Shown: positions 1 to 8,516, counted from the first letter of the stretch. The stretch is DNA of 11,201 nucleotides from CBFDBT01 sp965603115 (GCA_965603115.1 CBFDBT010000078.1:1-11201), one strand, 5' to 3'. The notes: generated by a model from the sequence alone, not told the origin. Program-made: numbers and translations.

Positions 1-245
1 TAGATACTCACTTCTGCCACACCGCTGTAGCATTTGCGCGGGGACGTTGGCCACAAACAGGCCCAAGCTGTAATTTGCCCACCATCGTCTTCCGCAATTA
101 TCTGAGAGCCTTTTATGCTACCCACTTGCCAGTTATCTTGAGATTTTGGCTCGGTCTCAAAGGTTGCCAAGCCGGTCTTGATGCCCTGCCAGTAGATATC
201 TTCAACGGCTGGCCAATCTGAGGGTGTGTAAGGACGGATTTTCAT
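1..245 (-). CDS. GNAT-family N-acetyltransferase, phosphinothricin acetyltransferase-like (partial, C-terminus beyond the left edge)
   Basis: Translating the minus strand from the ATG at 245 gives an open frame of 81 complete codons that runs off the left edge. It begins MKIRPYTPSDWPAVEDIYWQ and includes GIKTGLATFET and, near the cut, CYSGVAEVSI. This pattern (IRP..., then GLATFET, then YSGVAEVS) is typical of the phosphinothricin/methionine-sulfoximine acetyltransferase branch of GNAT enzymes, which acetylate small amines using acetyl-CoA. The acetyl-CoA-binding motif A expected just downstream lies outside the window, so catalytic competence cannot be judged. The start lies 4 bases after the feoB stop, so it is probably co-transcribed with feoAB, but no strong ribosome binding site is visible. 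The family call is fairly secure. The substrate is unknown, since relatives act on several amino-acid analogues. Confidence 0.75.
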   Translation of the reverse strand, partial: MKIRPYTPSDWPAVEDIYWQGIKTGLATFETEPKSQDNWQVGSIKGSQIIAEDDGGQITAWACLWPTSPRKCYSGVAEVSI

Positions 246-249
246 CGTC

Positions 250-2100
250 TTATACAATGAGTGCGCTTGATACGCGGTAGGTTATAAAAGCCGCTAAATA
301 GGCTATTGCAAACAAATAGCCCGCCATGAAAAAGGCCCACTTGCGACTGTTTGTTTCACGCTTGGCAACAGCAAGAGTTGATAGGCACATAGGCGCATAA
401 ATATACCAAGCAAGGAAAGAAAGTGCCGTTGGTAGACTCCATGCTCCATTTAACATCGTGGACAATCCTGCCGTGATAGCATCTTCATTACCTTGCAAGC
501 TATAAACAGTGCCCAGAGCTGCCACCGCCACTTCGCGCGCTGCCATACCCGGAACCAGAGCAATTGAAATTTCCCAATTAAAGCCGATAGGTGCAAAGAT
601 ATAACTCAGACCTCGCCCGATATAACCAGCAAAACTATAATAAATATCAGGCCCACTCATTCCAATAGGAGCTGCAGGATAACTTGACAGGAACCAAAGG
701 ATAATCATCGCCAGCAGGATAATCTTTCCTGCACGCTTTAAGAAAATACCAACGCGCTCATAAAGACCCAGCATCAAATAGCGAAATCCGGGCATTTGAT
801 ATTTAGGCAACTCCATAATTAACGGATGCGCAGCACCCTTGGCCAACGTGCGTTTGAAAACATAGGCGATAATCAGCGCACTGACGACACCGAACATATA
901 AAGCGCAAACAGCACAAGCCCTTGCAGGCCAAGACCACCCCAAACTGTTACATCTGGAATAAAGGCCGCGATGATAAGGGTATAAACCGGCAAGCGCGCT
1001 GAGCATGTCATCAAAGGTGCAATTAAAATGGTGGTTAATCTATCACGAGGATTAGAAATAGTCCTTGCCGCCATAATACCGGGGATGGCGCAGGCAAAAG
1101 AAGACAGCAGCGGAATGAAAGCCCGACCATTAAGTCCAACCTTGGACATTAGCCTGTCCATCAAAAAAGCTGCGCGCGCCATATAACCACTGCCCTCAAG
1201 CGTGAGAATAAAAGCAAAGAGAATTATAATCTGTGGCAGGAAAATGATCACACTGCCAACGCCTGCTATAACACCGTCAAGCAATAGGCTTTTCACCCAA
1301 CTTTCACTCATGGCTCCATTTAACCAACCTTGCAGCCCCATGATGCTACCTTCAATCATGTCCATTGGCGCTTCAGCCCACGCATAAACCGCCTGAAACA
1401 TAAAAAAGAGGAGAGCCGTTAGAACAATTGGTCCCATGATAGTATGCAGGATAACACTATCGAGAACACGACTAGCTTTATGTTCAATGCCTTCAGCAAT
1501 CGTAACAGCCTGTGCGATAGAGCGGGCTGTGTTTTGTAGGTCTATTATAGAGCTCGCAGATGAAGGGGTGATTGATTTGGCAGGCAATTCATGAATTTTT
1601 TCCTCAAGATGCGCCAACAGATTAGCACTACCGGGACCGCGCACAGCTACCGTTTCCACAACAGGGATATCTAGCTTTTTCGACAAGGCCTCAACATCAA
1701 TTTCAATACCATCGCGCTTTGCTAAGTCCATCATATTTAAGGCAACCACCATGGGAAGGCCAAGAGACTTTAGCTCGATAACAAAACGTAGATGTTGGGA
1801 TAAATTGGTGGCATCAACAACACAGATTATCAGGTCTGGCCGTTTTTCCCCAACTTGCTCACCCATCAACACCGCGCGTGTCACTTCCTCATCAGGGCTT
1901 TTTGCATTTAAGCTATAGGTGCCGGGCAAATCAATTAGGTCAACAACACTATCCCTTAAAGGGAGAGCTCCAATACGGCGATCAACCGTGGCCCCCGGAT
2001 AGTTAGCAACTTTTTGGCGAAGACCCGTTAGGGCATTAAACAAGGCTGATTTACCACAGTTGGGATTACCAACAAGCCCCAAAACCAGCCGTTCACTCAT
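250..2100 (-). CDS. feoB: Ferrous iron transporter FeoB (616 aa)
   Basis: This is the inner-membrane Fe(II) permease with a cytoplasmic N-terminal G domain. Visible G-domain motifs are G1 GNPNCGKS (residues 11-18), G2 around Thr38 in YPGATV, G3 DLPG (57-60) and G4 NMMD (122-125). A linker to about residue 215 leads into the polytopic domain, with hydrophobic segments from about 218 to the C-terminus. Conserved permease motifs are present: CAIPGIMAART with Cys337, APLMTCSARLP with Cys366, PGMAAREV (517-524) and YAPMCLSTLAVAKRE with Cys572. At 616 aa it is shorter than the roughly 770 aa enterobacterial protein, but all core motifs are intact, so it is a compact form and not a truncation. The start codon overlaps the feoA stop as ATGA, which implies translational coupling. 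No feoC is seen downstream; a GNAT gene follows instead. Confidence 0.97.
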   Translation of the reverse strand: MSERLVLGLVGNPNCGKSALFNALTGLRQKVANYPGATVDRRIGALPLRDSVVDLIDLPGTYSLNAKSPDEEVTRAVLMGEQVGEKRPDLIICVVDATNLSQHLRFVIELKSLGLPMVVALNMMDLAKRDGIEIDVEALSKKLDIPVVETVAVRGPGSANLLAHLEEKIHELPAKSITPSSASSIIDLQNTARSIAQAVTIAEGIEHKASRVLDSVILHTIMGPIVLTALLFFMFQAVYAWAEAPMDMIEGSIMGLQGWLNGAMSESWVKSLLLDGVIAGVGSVIIFLPQIIILFAFILTLEGSGYMARAAFLMDRLMSKVGLNGRAFIPLLSSFACAIPGIMAARTISNPRDRLTTILIAPLMTCSARLPVYTLIIAAFIPDVTVWGGLGLQGLVLFALYMFGVVSALIIAYVFKRTLAKGAAHPLIMELPKYQMPGFRYLMLGLYERVGIFLKRAGKIILLAMIILWFLSSYPAAPIGMSGPDIYYSFAGYIGRGLSYIFAPIGFNWEISIALVPGMAAREVAVAALGTVYSLQGNEDAITAGLSTMLNGAWSLPTALSFLAWYIYAPMCLSTLAVAKRETNSRKWAFFMAGYLFAIAYLAAFITYRVSSALIV

Positions 2101-2363
2101 GCAGCATTCTCACAGAATTCTGCTATCAAAATTTGAGCGGCTTCTTTACGCCTTAGCGCGACCAACATGCCGCCAACACGCACGGCCATAGGGTCACGAC
2201 CAAAAGGGCTGTCATGGCGAACTTCAACTTTCAGACCTTCTCCAAAACCCATTTCACGTAAGCGTTCGGCAATCATAAATGATTCGTCACTGGTATCAGC
2301 TGTAATCTCGCTGACAATACCAGTACTACCGGGTTTCATTAGACCTAATGATGTTAAGCTCAT
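2097..2363 (-). CDS. feoA: Ferrous iron transport protein A, FeoA (88 aa)
   Basis: FeoA is a small cytoplasmic SH3-like protein that partners with FeoB and is needed for Fe(II) uptake. The family core is visible: RLREMGFGEGLKVEVRHDSP (about residues 34-53), followed by FGRDPMAVRVGG and LVALRRKEAAQI. The N-terminal L..L..G..G.V pattern around residues 5-18 also fits. The length is normal for a single-domain FeoA. It is the first gene of the feoA-feoB-GNAT unit and overlaps feoB by 4 bases. An AGGA lies about 9 bases before the chosen ATG and supports that start. A Fur-box-like palindrome lies about 65-80 bases upstream, suggesting iron-responsive repression. Confidence 0.94.
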   Translation of the reverse strand: MSLTSLGLMKPGSTGIVSEITADTSDESFMIAERLREMGFGEGLKVEVRHDSPFGRDPMAVRVGGMLVALRRKEAAQILIAEFCENAA

Positions 2364-2394
2364 GGTTCCATATCCTAAAAATTAACACAGCTAA

Positions 2395-2464
2395 AGACTA
2401 CAGGAGATTGAAATACAAATCAAGCTATTGCGAAGCATTCTCAATAAGAGATCATTTTAGTCAA
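2395..2464 (-). promoter_or_regulatory. Candidate feoAB promoter region
   Basis: Two sigma70-like pairs are readable on the minus strand. The first is TTGACT (2464-2459) and GAGAAT (2442-2437) with a 16-base spacer, which puts the Fur-like palindrome over the -10. The second is TTGATT (2423-2418) and TAGTCT (2400-2395) with a 17-base spacer, which puts the palindrome just upstream of the -35. Both are imperfect and I cannot choose between them. No convincing terminator separates hutG from feoA, so some readthrough from the hut operon is possible. Confidence 0.35.
2426..2446. promoter_or_regulatory. Fur-box-like palindrome upstream of feoA
   Basis: The minus strand reads TTGAGAATGCTTCGCAA in the core, an inverted repeat of two 7-base arms around TGC with one mismatch. 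Two further paired bases on each side make 9-base arms, 8 of 9 matching. The TTGAGAATG half closely resembles classical Fur boxes. Irr sites of some alphaproteobacteria also have a 7-3-7 form, so the regulator could be Fur or a Fur-family relative. Its position between hutG and feoA, on top of the probable feo promoter, fits an iron-responsive operator. The palindrome is seen directly; the identity of the regulator is inferred. Confidence 0.6.
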
Positions 2465-2466
2465 CT

Positions 2467-3270
2467 TTAAAATTCAAGCTTAATGAGATTGTTTACAAGA
2501 TTAAATAAATGCCCTTTTAGTGGGTCGGAAATCGTGGAATCCCAACCATACGGCGGACTTTCATCCATATAAGCCGACTGTGCCAGTTCAAGTTGAAGTG
2601 TATGAATCCCATCAAGTGGGTTGCCATAATTACGTGTTATATAGCCCCCCTTGAAGCGACCATTTGTCACAGAAGTAAAGTCGTAACTAGCTGAATGGTG
2701 ATAAGACTCCAACATTTCAGTGATTTTGGGAGAACAAGTTGTCCCATCATTAGTACCCCAGTTAAAATGCGGTAAGCGCCCTTCAAAAAACCGCTCAACC
2801 TGAGACCGGATCGAATGGGCATCAAGAACTATACAGTAACCATGCAAGGCTTTTATGCGCGCTATCTCCGCTTTCAATAAACCGTGATATGGCTGATGAT
2901 AATAGATAACCCGCTCGACTATCTCAGCTTCATCTGGCGTTTGCCCCGCTTTGTAAATCAGATCATTATCAAATGTTGTGGTGGGACAAAGCTCGGTAAC
3001 GCTCTGTCCTGGATAAAGGCTAGCTCCTGCTGGGTCGCGGTTGAGGTCGATTACATATCGACTAATATTTGCTTTGATAACCGTCACATCCAAATCAGGT
3101 GCAAAATCATAGAGCTTTTCAACGTGCCAGTCCGTATCTGGCAAAAGTCGAGCTTTCTCAGTCATGCGGTCTTTAAGCGCAATCGGTAATCCCACCCCCG
3201 CATGTGGGATAGAAATAATCACGGGACTACTTCCCGCCCACTGATCTATTATAAGCGGGGTATCACTCAT
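2467..3270 (-). CDS. hutG: N-formylglutamate deformylase HutG (267 aa)
   Basis: HutG hydrolyses N-formyl-L-glutamate to formate and L-glutamate (EC 3.5.1.68), the last step of the five-step histidine route. The sequence matches the N-formylglutamate amidohydrolase family: VIISIPHAG (residues 17-25), LPDTDWHVEKLYDF (43-56), RYVIDLNRDP (71-80), the metal/active-site-like LDAHSIRS (149-156), TNGRFKGGYITRNYG (202-216) and the C-terminal HTLQLELAQSAYMDE. These motifs separate it from the arginase-like formiminoglutamase that is also sometimes named HutG. The length is normal. It is the last gene of the operon and its ATG overlaps the hutH TGA as ATGA. The presence of hutF upstream agrees with a deformylase and not a formiminoglutamase. 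Confidence 0.95.
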   Translation of the reverse strand: MSDTPLIIDQWAGSSPVIISIPHAGVGLPIALKDRMTEKARLLPDTDWHVEKLYDFAPDLDVTVIKANISRYVIDLNRDPAGASLYPGQSVTELCPTTTFDNDLIYKAGQTPDEAEIVERVIYYHQPYHGLLKAEIARIKALHGYCIVLDAHSIRSQVERFFEGRLPHFNWGTNDGTTCSPKITEMLESYHHSASYDFTSVTNGRFKGGYITRNYGNPLDGIHTLQLELAQSAYMDESPPYGWDSTISDPLKGHLFNLVNNLIKLEF

Positions 3271-4811
3271 GCCTTTTCACTTCCACTTGGTAATAGATCA
3301 TTCGCATAGGACAAATAGTCTCCATCAAGTATTTGCTGTTTTATGGCCTCCATATCCGTAGCCATGATACGGTCATGCTGCCAATGTTTTGCAACAGAGC
3401 GAACATGATCGTAGGCTTTGCCAAGCTCAGGTGATGTTTTTAAAGGCTCGCGAAAGTCGATGCCCTGACAGGCACATAAAAGCTCCACCGCAATAATGGT
3501 CGCGGCATTATCCGCCATATCGCTAAGACGTCGCGCGCCGTAAGTTGCCATAGAAACATGGTCTTCTTGGTTGGCTGACGTTGGCACACTATCCACCACA
3601 GTTGGTGCCGCTCGCTGTCGGTTTTCAGCGACCATCGCTGCAGCCGTCACTTGGGCAATCATAAAGCCAGAATTCAGCCCACTATCAGCGACCAAAAAGG
3701 CAGGCAGTTCACTCATGGCAGGGTCAACCATCAAAGCTGTTCGACGCTCTGATATACTCCCGACTTCAGCGATTGCCAACGCTAGCATATCAGCAGCAAA
3801 AGCCACGGGTTCAGCGTGAAAGTTACCACCAGACAGCACTTCATCTTCTTCAATAAAAATTAGAGGGTTATCCGTTACCGCATCCGCTTCGTCGTGTAAT
3901 GTGTCCGCAGCACTATGAATTACATCAAGCACAGCGCCCATCACTTGAGGCTGGCACCTTAGAGAATAAGGATCCTGAACACGCTCACAGTCTGCGTGAG
4001 ACGAACGAATTTCACTCCCTACCAGCAATTTCCTAAGCTTGGCTGCCACTTGTTGCTGTCCCAACTGACGCCTGACGTGGTGAATCCGTTTATCAAAGGC
4101 AGCATCGGTGCCCATGAGAGCATCAATACTGAGCCCGCCCGCCACCATGGCTGCTGCAAAAACATTCTCGATTTTAAACAGGCCTTTCAGGGCAAGGGCC
4201 GTTGAGACTTGAGTGCCGTTAAGTAGTGCCAATCCTTCTTTTGCTTTTAAGCGAAAAGGTTTTAGACCCGCAATTTTCAAGCCCTCAGTAGCTGGAATTT
4301 CTCCACCCAAATGCCGCACGGTGCCAACACCCATCAAGGCTGATGCCATATGCGCAAGTGGTGCCAAATCACCTGACGCACCCACCGAACCTTTTGACGG
4401 AATGATTGGATAAACTTCATGACTAACCAGCGAAAGCAGGGCATCAATTATTTCTTGGCGAATACCTGAATATCCCTGCCCCAAGCTTGAGGCTTTTAGC
4501 ACCATGATTAATCTGACAGTGCTATCTTCAAGCGGCTCTCCCGTGCCCGCCATATGAGATAGAACCAGATTTTCCTGCAATTGTTCTACCTTTTCAGGCG
4601 GTATATGGGTACTGGCGAGCAAGCCAAAACCAGTTGATATCCCATAATCAACAACACCGTCAGCAATGCGCTGCTCTACTAAATCTCGTGCAGCTTGAAT
4701 GCGCTCCCTTGCCGCATCATCAAGCTTTACTTTGACAGATTTCAACCAGATAATCCGCAATTCATCAAGCGTTAAAGTCCCAGGTGTTAAGGTAAATATA
4801 TCGCTCATCAT
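3267..4811 (-). CDS. hutH: Histidine ammonia-lyase HutH (514 aa)
   Basis: HutH deaminates L-histidine to trans-urocanate and ammonia in the cytoplasm (EC 4.3.1.3), the entry step. The MIO-forming triad Ala145-Ser146-Gly147 lies in GSVGASGDLAPLAHM, and the catalytic-loop tyrosine is Tyr56 in YGISTGFG. Other family signatures are LNGTQVSTALAL, QDPYSLRCQPQVMGA, DNPLIF, SGGNFHAEPVAFAAD and SANQEDHVSM. The length matches typical HutH proteins of about 500-515 aa. The sequence opens with two methionine codons. The first (4811) gives an ATGA overlap with the hutU stop and is chosen; the second (4808) would shorten the protein by one residue. Its neighbours are the other hut genes. Confidence 0.97.
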   Translation of the reverse strand: MMSDIFTLTPGTLTLDELRIIWLKSVKVKLDDAARERIQAARDLVEQRIADGVVDYGISTGFGLLASTHIPPEKVEQLQENLVLSHMAGTGEPLEDSTVRLIMVLKASSLGQGYSGIRQEIIDALLSLVSHEVYPIIPSKGSVGASGDLAPLAHMASALMGVGTVRHLGGEIPATEGLKIAGLKPFRLKAKEGLALLNGTQVSTALALKGLFKIENVFAAAMVAGGLSIDALMGTDAAFDKRIHHVRRQLGQQQVAAKLRKLLVGSEIRSSHADCERVQDPYSLRCQPQVMGAVLDVIHSAADTLHDEADAVTDNPLIFIEEDEVLSGGNFHAEPVAFAADMLALAIAEVGSISERRTALMVDPAMSELPAFLVADSGLNSGFMIAQVTAAAMVAENRQRAAPTVVDSVPTSANQEDHVSMATYGARRLSDMADNAATIIAVELLCACQGIDFREPLKTSPELGKAYDHVRSVAKHWQHDRIMATDMEAIKQQILDGDYLSYANDLLPSGSEKA

Positions 4812-6469
4812 TCTTTTCCTAGCATTGGCAGGTTAAGGCCTTTTTCCCGCGCGCAATCTTTGGCAATATCATAGCCTGCATCAGCGTGGCGCATCACACC
4901 TGTCGCAGGATCATTCCAAAGCACTCGACCTATACGTTCAGCAGCTTCATCGCTACCATCACAGCAAATCACAAGGCCAGCATGCTGGCTGTAACCCATA
5001 CCAACACCGCCACCGTGGTGCAGGCTAACCCATGTTGCCCCAGATGCCGTGCTCAACAAAGCATTTAGGAGTGGCCAATCGCTCACAGCATCAGAGCCAT
5101 CCATCATCGCTTCGGTTTCACGGTTAGGACTCGCGACCGAACCGCTATCGAGGTGATCTCGCCCGATAACGACAGGGGCCTTTAGCTCACCATTTTTCAC
5201 CATTTCATTAAAGGCCAGACCAAGGCGATCACGATCACCAAGCCCTACCCAGCAAATTCGCGAAGGTAATCCCTGAAATTGAATACGCTCACGCGCCATA
5301 TCCAGCCAATTATGTAGATGGGGGTCGTCAGGAATAAGCTCTTTCACTTTCTGATCGGTTTTATATATATCTTCAGGGTCTCCGCTCAGAGCCACCCAGC
5401 GGAAGGGGCCAATGCCGCGACAAAAGAGCGGGCGAATATAAGCCGGTACAAACCCGGGGAAATCAAAAGCATTTTTCACCCCTTCGTCCAGTGCTACTTG
5501 ACGAATATTGTTGCCGTAATCAAAGGTTGGAATGTCCATTTCATGAAAAGCGAGCATAGCTTTGACATGTATGGCCATACTGGCTTTAGCGGCTTTTGCT
5601 GTCCCCTCTGGGTCGCGCTCGCGGGCGTCTTCCCACTCAGAAACCGTCCAGCCAATAGGCAAATAGCCATTCACTGGGTCATGGGCACTTGTCTGGTCGG
5701 TAACCGCATGAGGGCGAATGTCCTTTTTAACCATATCCGGTAATATTTCTGCTGCATTACCAAGTACGCCAACACTAATAGCTTTGCCCTCTGCATGCGC
5801 CTTTTCAACCAATGCCACAGCTTCCTCAATGGTATCGGCGCGAACATCAAGGTAGCGTGTTTTAAGACGAAAATCGATACGGCTTTCTTGGCATTCAATA
5901 GCAATACAGCTTGCCCCTGCCATCGTTGCTGCAAGCGGTTGTGCGGCCCCCATGCCGCCAAGCCCAGCGGTTAAAATCCATTTACCCGCTAGATCCCCAC
6001 CAAAATGCTGGCGACCCATCTCGACAAAAGTTTCGTACGTGCCCTGCACAATACCTTGGCTACCAATATAAATCCAGCTACCGGCTGTCATCTGGCCGTA
6101 CATCATAAGGCCTTTTTTGTCGAGCTCGTTAAAATGCTCCCAATTGGCCCAATGCGGCACAATATTAGAATTGGCAATTAAAACCCTTGGAGCATTTTCA
6201 TGAGTTTTAAAAACACCCACTGGTTTGCCGGACTGCACAAGCAAAGTCTCATCCATCTCAAGCTCTTTGAGGGTTTCAACAATTTTATCGAAACACTCCC
6301 AATTGCGCGCGGCTCTCCCTATGCCACCATAAACAACGAGGTCTTCAGGGCGTTCAGCAACCTCAGCGTCCAAATTATTCATCAGCATTCTAAGCGGGGC
6401 CTCAGTCATCCAGCTTTTAGCATTCAACTCAGTGCCCGTAGGGGCTTTGATTTCACGACGGTTTTTCAT
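4808..6469 (-). CDS. hutU: Urocanate hydratase HutU (553 aa)
   Basis: HutU converts urocanate to 4-imidazolone-5-propionate (EC 4.2.1.49) using tightly bound NAD+ as an electrophile. Visible signatures are an N-terminal start close to family consensus, YGGIGRAARNW (48-57), LLVQSGKPVGVF (76-87), the nucleotide-binding glycine loop TAGLGGMGAAQPLA (167-180), FDYGNNIRQVA and RPLFCRGIGPFRW. The conserved active-site cysteine is probably Cys406 in RICWVGLGD, equivalent to Cys410 of the Pseudomonas putida enzyme by my recollection of the family. The glycine/histidine-rich SLHHGGGVGMGYSQHAG segment near 505 is also typical. The length is normal. The start ATG overlaps the hutC TAA by one base (TAATG), and the end overlaps hutH. 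Confidence 0.97.
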   Translation of the reverse strand: MKNRREIKAPTGTELNAKSWMTEAPLRMLMNNLDAEVAERPEDLVVYGGIGRAARNWECFDKIVETLKELEMDETLLVQSGKPVGVFKTHENAPRVLIANSNIVPHWANWEHFNELDKKGLMMYGQMTAGSWIYIGSQGIVQGTYETFVEMGRQHFGGDLAGKWILTAGLGGMGAAQPLAATMAGASCIAIECQESRIDFRLKTRYLDVRADTIEEAVALVEKAHAEGKAISVGVLGNAAEILPDMVKKDIRPHAVTDQTSAHDPVNGYLPIGWTVSEWEDARERDPEGTAKAAKASMAIHVKAMLAFHEMDIPTFDYGNNIRQVALDEGVKNAFDFPGFVPAYIRPLFCRGIGPFRWVALSGDPEDIYKTDQKVKELIPDDPHLHNWLDMARERIQFQGLPSRICWVGLGDRDRLGLAFNEMVKNGELKAPVVIGRDHLDSGSVASPNRETEAMMDGSDAVSDWPLLNALLSTASGATWVSLHHGGGVGMGYSQHAGLVICCDGSDEAAERIGRVLWNDPATGVMRHADAGYDIAKDCAREKGLNLPMLGKE

Positions 6470-7176
6470 TATCCAATTCCTTTGAATGCACCGGACAGTT
6501 CAAACCGACTACCCGGGTGATATAATTTTGCCACAGAGGCTACGAGCCCATCAGAATATGTACGGCGAGCGATGATGAGAACGGCTTCCCGCTCAGACAT
6601 TTTGAGAGACTTAGCCATATTTTTAGACGGCATATCCGCACTAACAATATGCTCAGCCTCATGCAGGGGAACCTTGTTCAAGAGGTATTCAGTGGGGGAT
6701 GTGGTGGAAAAATCCATCGTCATCAATTCTGGGGCTAGCGAGCTGCGCACATACCGATCTTCTAATTGCTGAGGAATGCCATCCGCCATATGCACAAGAC
6801 TGAGATGAATAACTTTGCTTTTGGCTGGCAACTTCATCTCTTTGGTTATTTCTGCACTGGCTTCTACATTTTCGCGCAGCAATAGCTTCATAGAATATAG
6901 CTCTCCACGCCCACGAATATCTTCAGCAATTGAACGCACCTCCAGTGGATGCCCCCTAAGGCGCCGCGGCGCTACAAATGTTCCACGACCATGTTCACGC
7001 AGCACAAACCCTTCGTCTGATAATTCTCTCAGAGCCCTATTGGCCGTCATGCGAGATACAGATAAATCTCTCACCAATTCATTCTCGCTGGGTATTTTAT
7101 CACCGGGTTGCCAGTGACCATCCCTGATGTGGTCAAGAATATGCTGTTTAACAGTTTCATAGAGCGGCTGGGTCAT
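6469..7176 (-). CDS. hutC: Histidine-utilisation repressor HutC, GntR family (235 aa)
   Basis: This is a transcription factor with an N-terminal winged helix-turn-helix (about residues 5-70; key stretch PSENELVRDLSVSRMTANRA then LREHGRGTFV) and a C-terminal UTRA ligand-binding domain (about 80-230). It is the architecture that defines the HutC subfamily of GntR regulators. In characterised systems HutC represses hut genes and is released by urocanate. Encoding inside the hut operon, between hutF and hutU, supports both the function and negative autoregulation. The probable target is the perfect palindrome in the hutF-hutI intergenic region. The start overlaps the hutF stop as ATGA, and the stop overlaps the hutU start. 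The UTRA fold alone would not fix the ligand; the context does most of that work. Confidence 0.93.
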   Translation of the reverse strand: MTQPLYETVKQHILDHIRDGHWQPGDKIPSENELVRDLSVSRMTANRALRELSDEGFVLREHGRGTFVAPRRLRGHPLEVRSIAEDIRGRGELYSMKLLLRENVEASAEITKEMKLPAKSKVIHLSLVHMADGIPQQLEDRYVRSSLAPELMTMDFSTTSPTEYLLNKVPLHEAEHIVSADMPSKNMAKSLKMSEREAVLIIARRTYSDGLVASVAKLYHPGSRFELSGAFKGIG

Positions 7177-8516
7177 GTCATAAGCTCCCGCATGGTGGCT
7201 GCGTACCGCTCTGTAATCTCGTCCTGTTTATGGTGATACCTATCGCGCACCTGCCACTCGCCAGCCACCATCACATGATTGACAGCTCCCTCGCCGCCCG
7301 CAAAAATAAGACTATCAAAAATATGCTTTTTTGGTTTGACCACTAAAGCTGGATGCTCAGGATCTAGAACAATAATATCAGCGCGATATCCTTCCGCTAT
7401 TTCCCCTGCCTTGATGCCAAGAGCGCTATACCCGCCCATAGCTGCTTGCGTCCAAAGCGTTGTACCCACATGAGGACTACTGTCATTGCAGGCAACCGAG
7501 CGGCGTCTCTGGCTTAAACGCTGGCTATATTCGAGCAAGCGCAACTCTTCTAGAGGATTACGGCAAACATGGCTATCACTGCCAATAGCAATGCGCCCAC
7601 CTCCCGACATATAATTCCCTACGGGGAATATACCGTCCCCTAAATTAGCTTCCGTAGTTGGGCAAAGCCCCACTACAGCTCCCGTTGATGCAAGCGCAGA
7701 TGTTTCATCCGCAGTCATATGAGTCGCATGGATAAGACACCAGTTTTCGTTAACATCTGCATTATCCAGCAGCCATTCAACCGGCCTTTTCCCAGTTGCC
7801 GCTCGGCATTCCTCAACCTCAAGCAGCTGCTCTGCAATATGGATATGCACAGGTTCACCCGACGTGACGCCCCTCAAGACTTCTTGCATGAAATCCGAAG
7901 GCACAGCTCTTAGCGAATGAAAACAATGACCGAGCCTGTGTCTGTCGCCCAGATTTAACTCTGTCTCTTTTCTAAGTGTTTGCATCGCCTCAATAGACAA
8001 GAAATAAGCCTGCTGCTCTGACGATAGCGTCTTTGTGTCAAAACCAGCCGACTGATAGTGGGCTGGGAGAAGTGTCAGGCCGATACCTACCTCGTCAGCT
8101 GCTCTCAGCAGGGCTTGCATCATCTCGCCTTGCTGGCCAAGATGCGCATTATGCAGATAATGAAATTCGCCAATGTGGCAATACCCAGCCATCAAGCATT
8201 CAAGGTAAAGTTCAGCGGCTATGGCTTGTAGATATTCAGGAGTCATCTTGGCTGAAAAAGCATACATAGCTTGTCGCCATGACCAAAAATCAGATTGTCC
8301 AGCGGGCTTATATTCCGCTAGTCCGGCAAATCCCCGTTGAAAAGCATGACTGTGAACATTCGCCATAGCGGGTATAGCCAAACCATCAACTACCTCAGCC
8401 CCACTGGCTTCAACACCAACATCAAGTGATCTAACTACCCCCTCTTGAATGCCAAGGCGCACATTCTCTTGCCACCGGCCACCAACATAGGCTTTATCAA
8501 AAAATAAAAACTTCAT
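7173..8516 (-). CDS. hutF: Formimidoylglutamate deiminase HutF (447 aa)
   Basis: HutF deiminates N-formimidoyl-L-glutamate to N-formyl-L-glutamate and ammonia (EC 3.5.3.13). It is a metal-dependent amidohydrolase. Numbered from the chosen start, motifs are VHSHAFQRGFAGL with His55/His57, GEFHYLH (116-122), PVHIHIAEQ with His224/His226, LIHATHM (261-267, His263/His266) and the IGSDSHV loop with Asp314. HSHAFQRG followed by a late SDSH motif is typical of HutF. The frame is open upstream to an ATG at 8597, giving 27 extra residues. That longer start is rejected because the extra part would lie across the operator palindrome and has no family resemblance, while MKFLFFDKAYVGGRW at 8516 matches a normal HutF beginning. 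The ribosome binding site is weak. It is the first gene of the operon. Confidence 0.94.
   Translation of the reverse strand: MKFLFFDKAYVGGRWQENVRLGIQEGVVRSLDVGVEASGAEVVDGLAIPAMANVHSHAFQRGFAGLAEYKPAGQSDFWSWRQAMYAFSAKMTPEYLQAIAAELYLECLMAGYCHIGEFHYLHNAHLGQQGEMMQALLRAADEVGIGLTLLPAHYQSAGFDTKTLSSEQQAYFLSIEAMQTLRKETELNLGDRHRLGHCFHSLRAVPSDFMQEVLRGVTSGEPVHIHIAEQLLEVEECRAATGKRPVEWLLDNADVNENWCLIHATHMTADETSALASTGAVVGLCPTTEANLGDGIFPVGNYMSGGGRIAIGSDSHVCRNPLEELRLLEYSQRLSQRRRSVACNDSSPHVGTTLWTQAAMGGYSALGIKAGEIAEGYRADIIVLDPEHPALVVKPKKHIFDSLIFAGGEGAVNHVMVAGEWQVRDRYHHKQDEITERYAATMRELMT

Noticed and set aside
2426..2466. Possible terminator after hutG
   Set aside because: The only hairpin-capable sequence is the Fur-like palindrome, with a three-base loop, a mismatch and no following T-run. 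It fits an operator better than a terminator.
5318..5743. Plus-strand open frame of 141 codons inside hutU
   Set aside because: It lies wholly antisense to a strongly conserved enzyme gene, shows no recognisable family motif, and is best explained as a shadow of hutU codon use.
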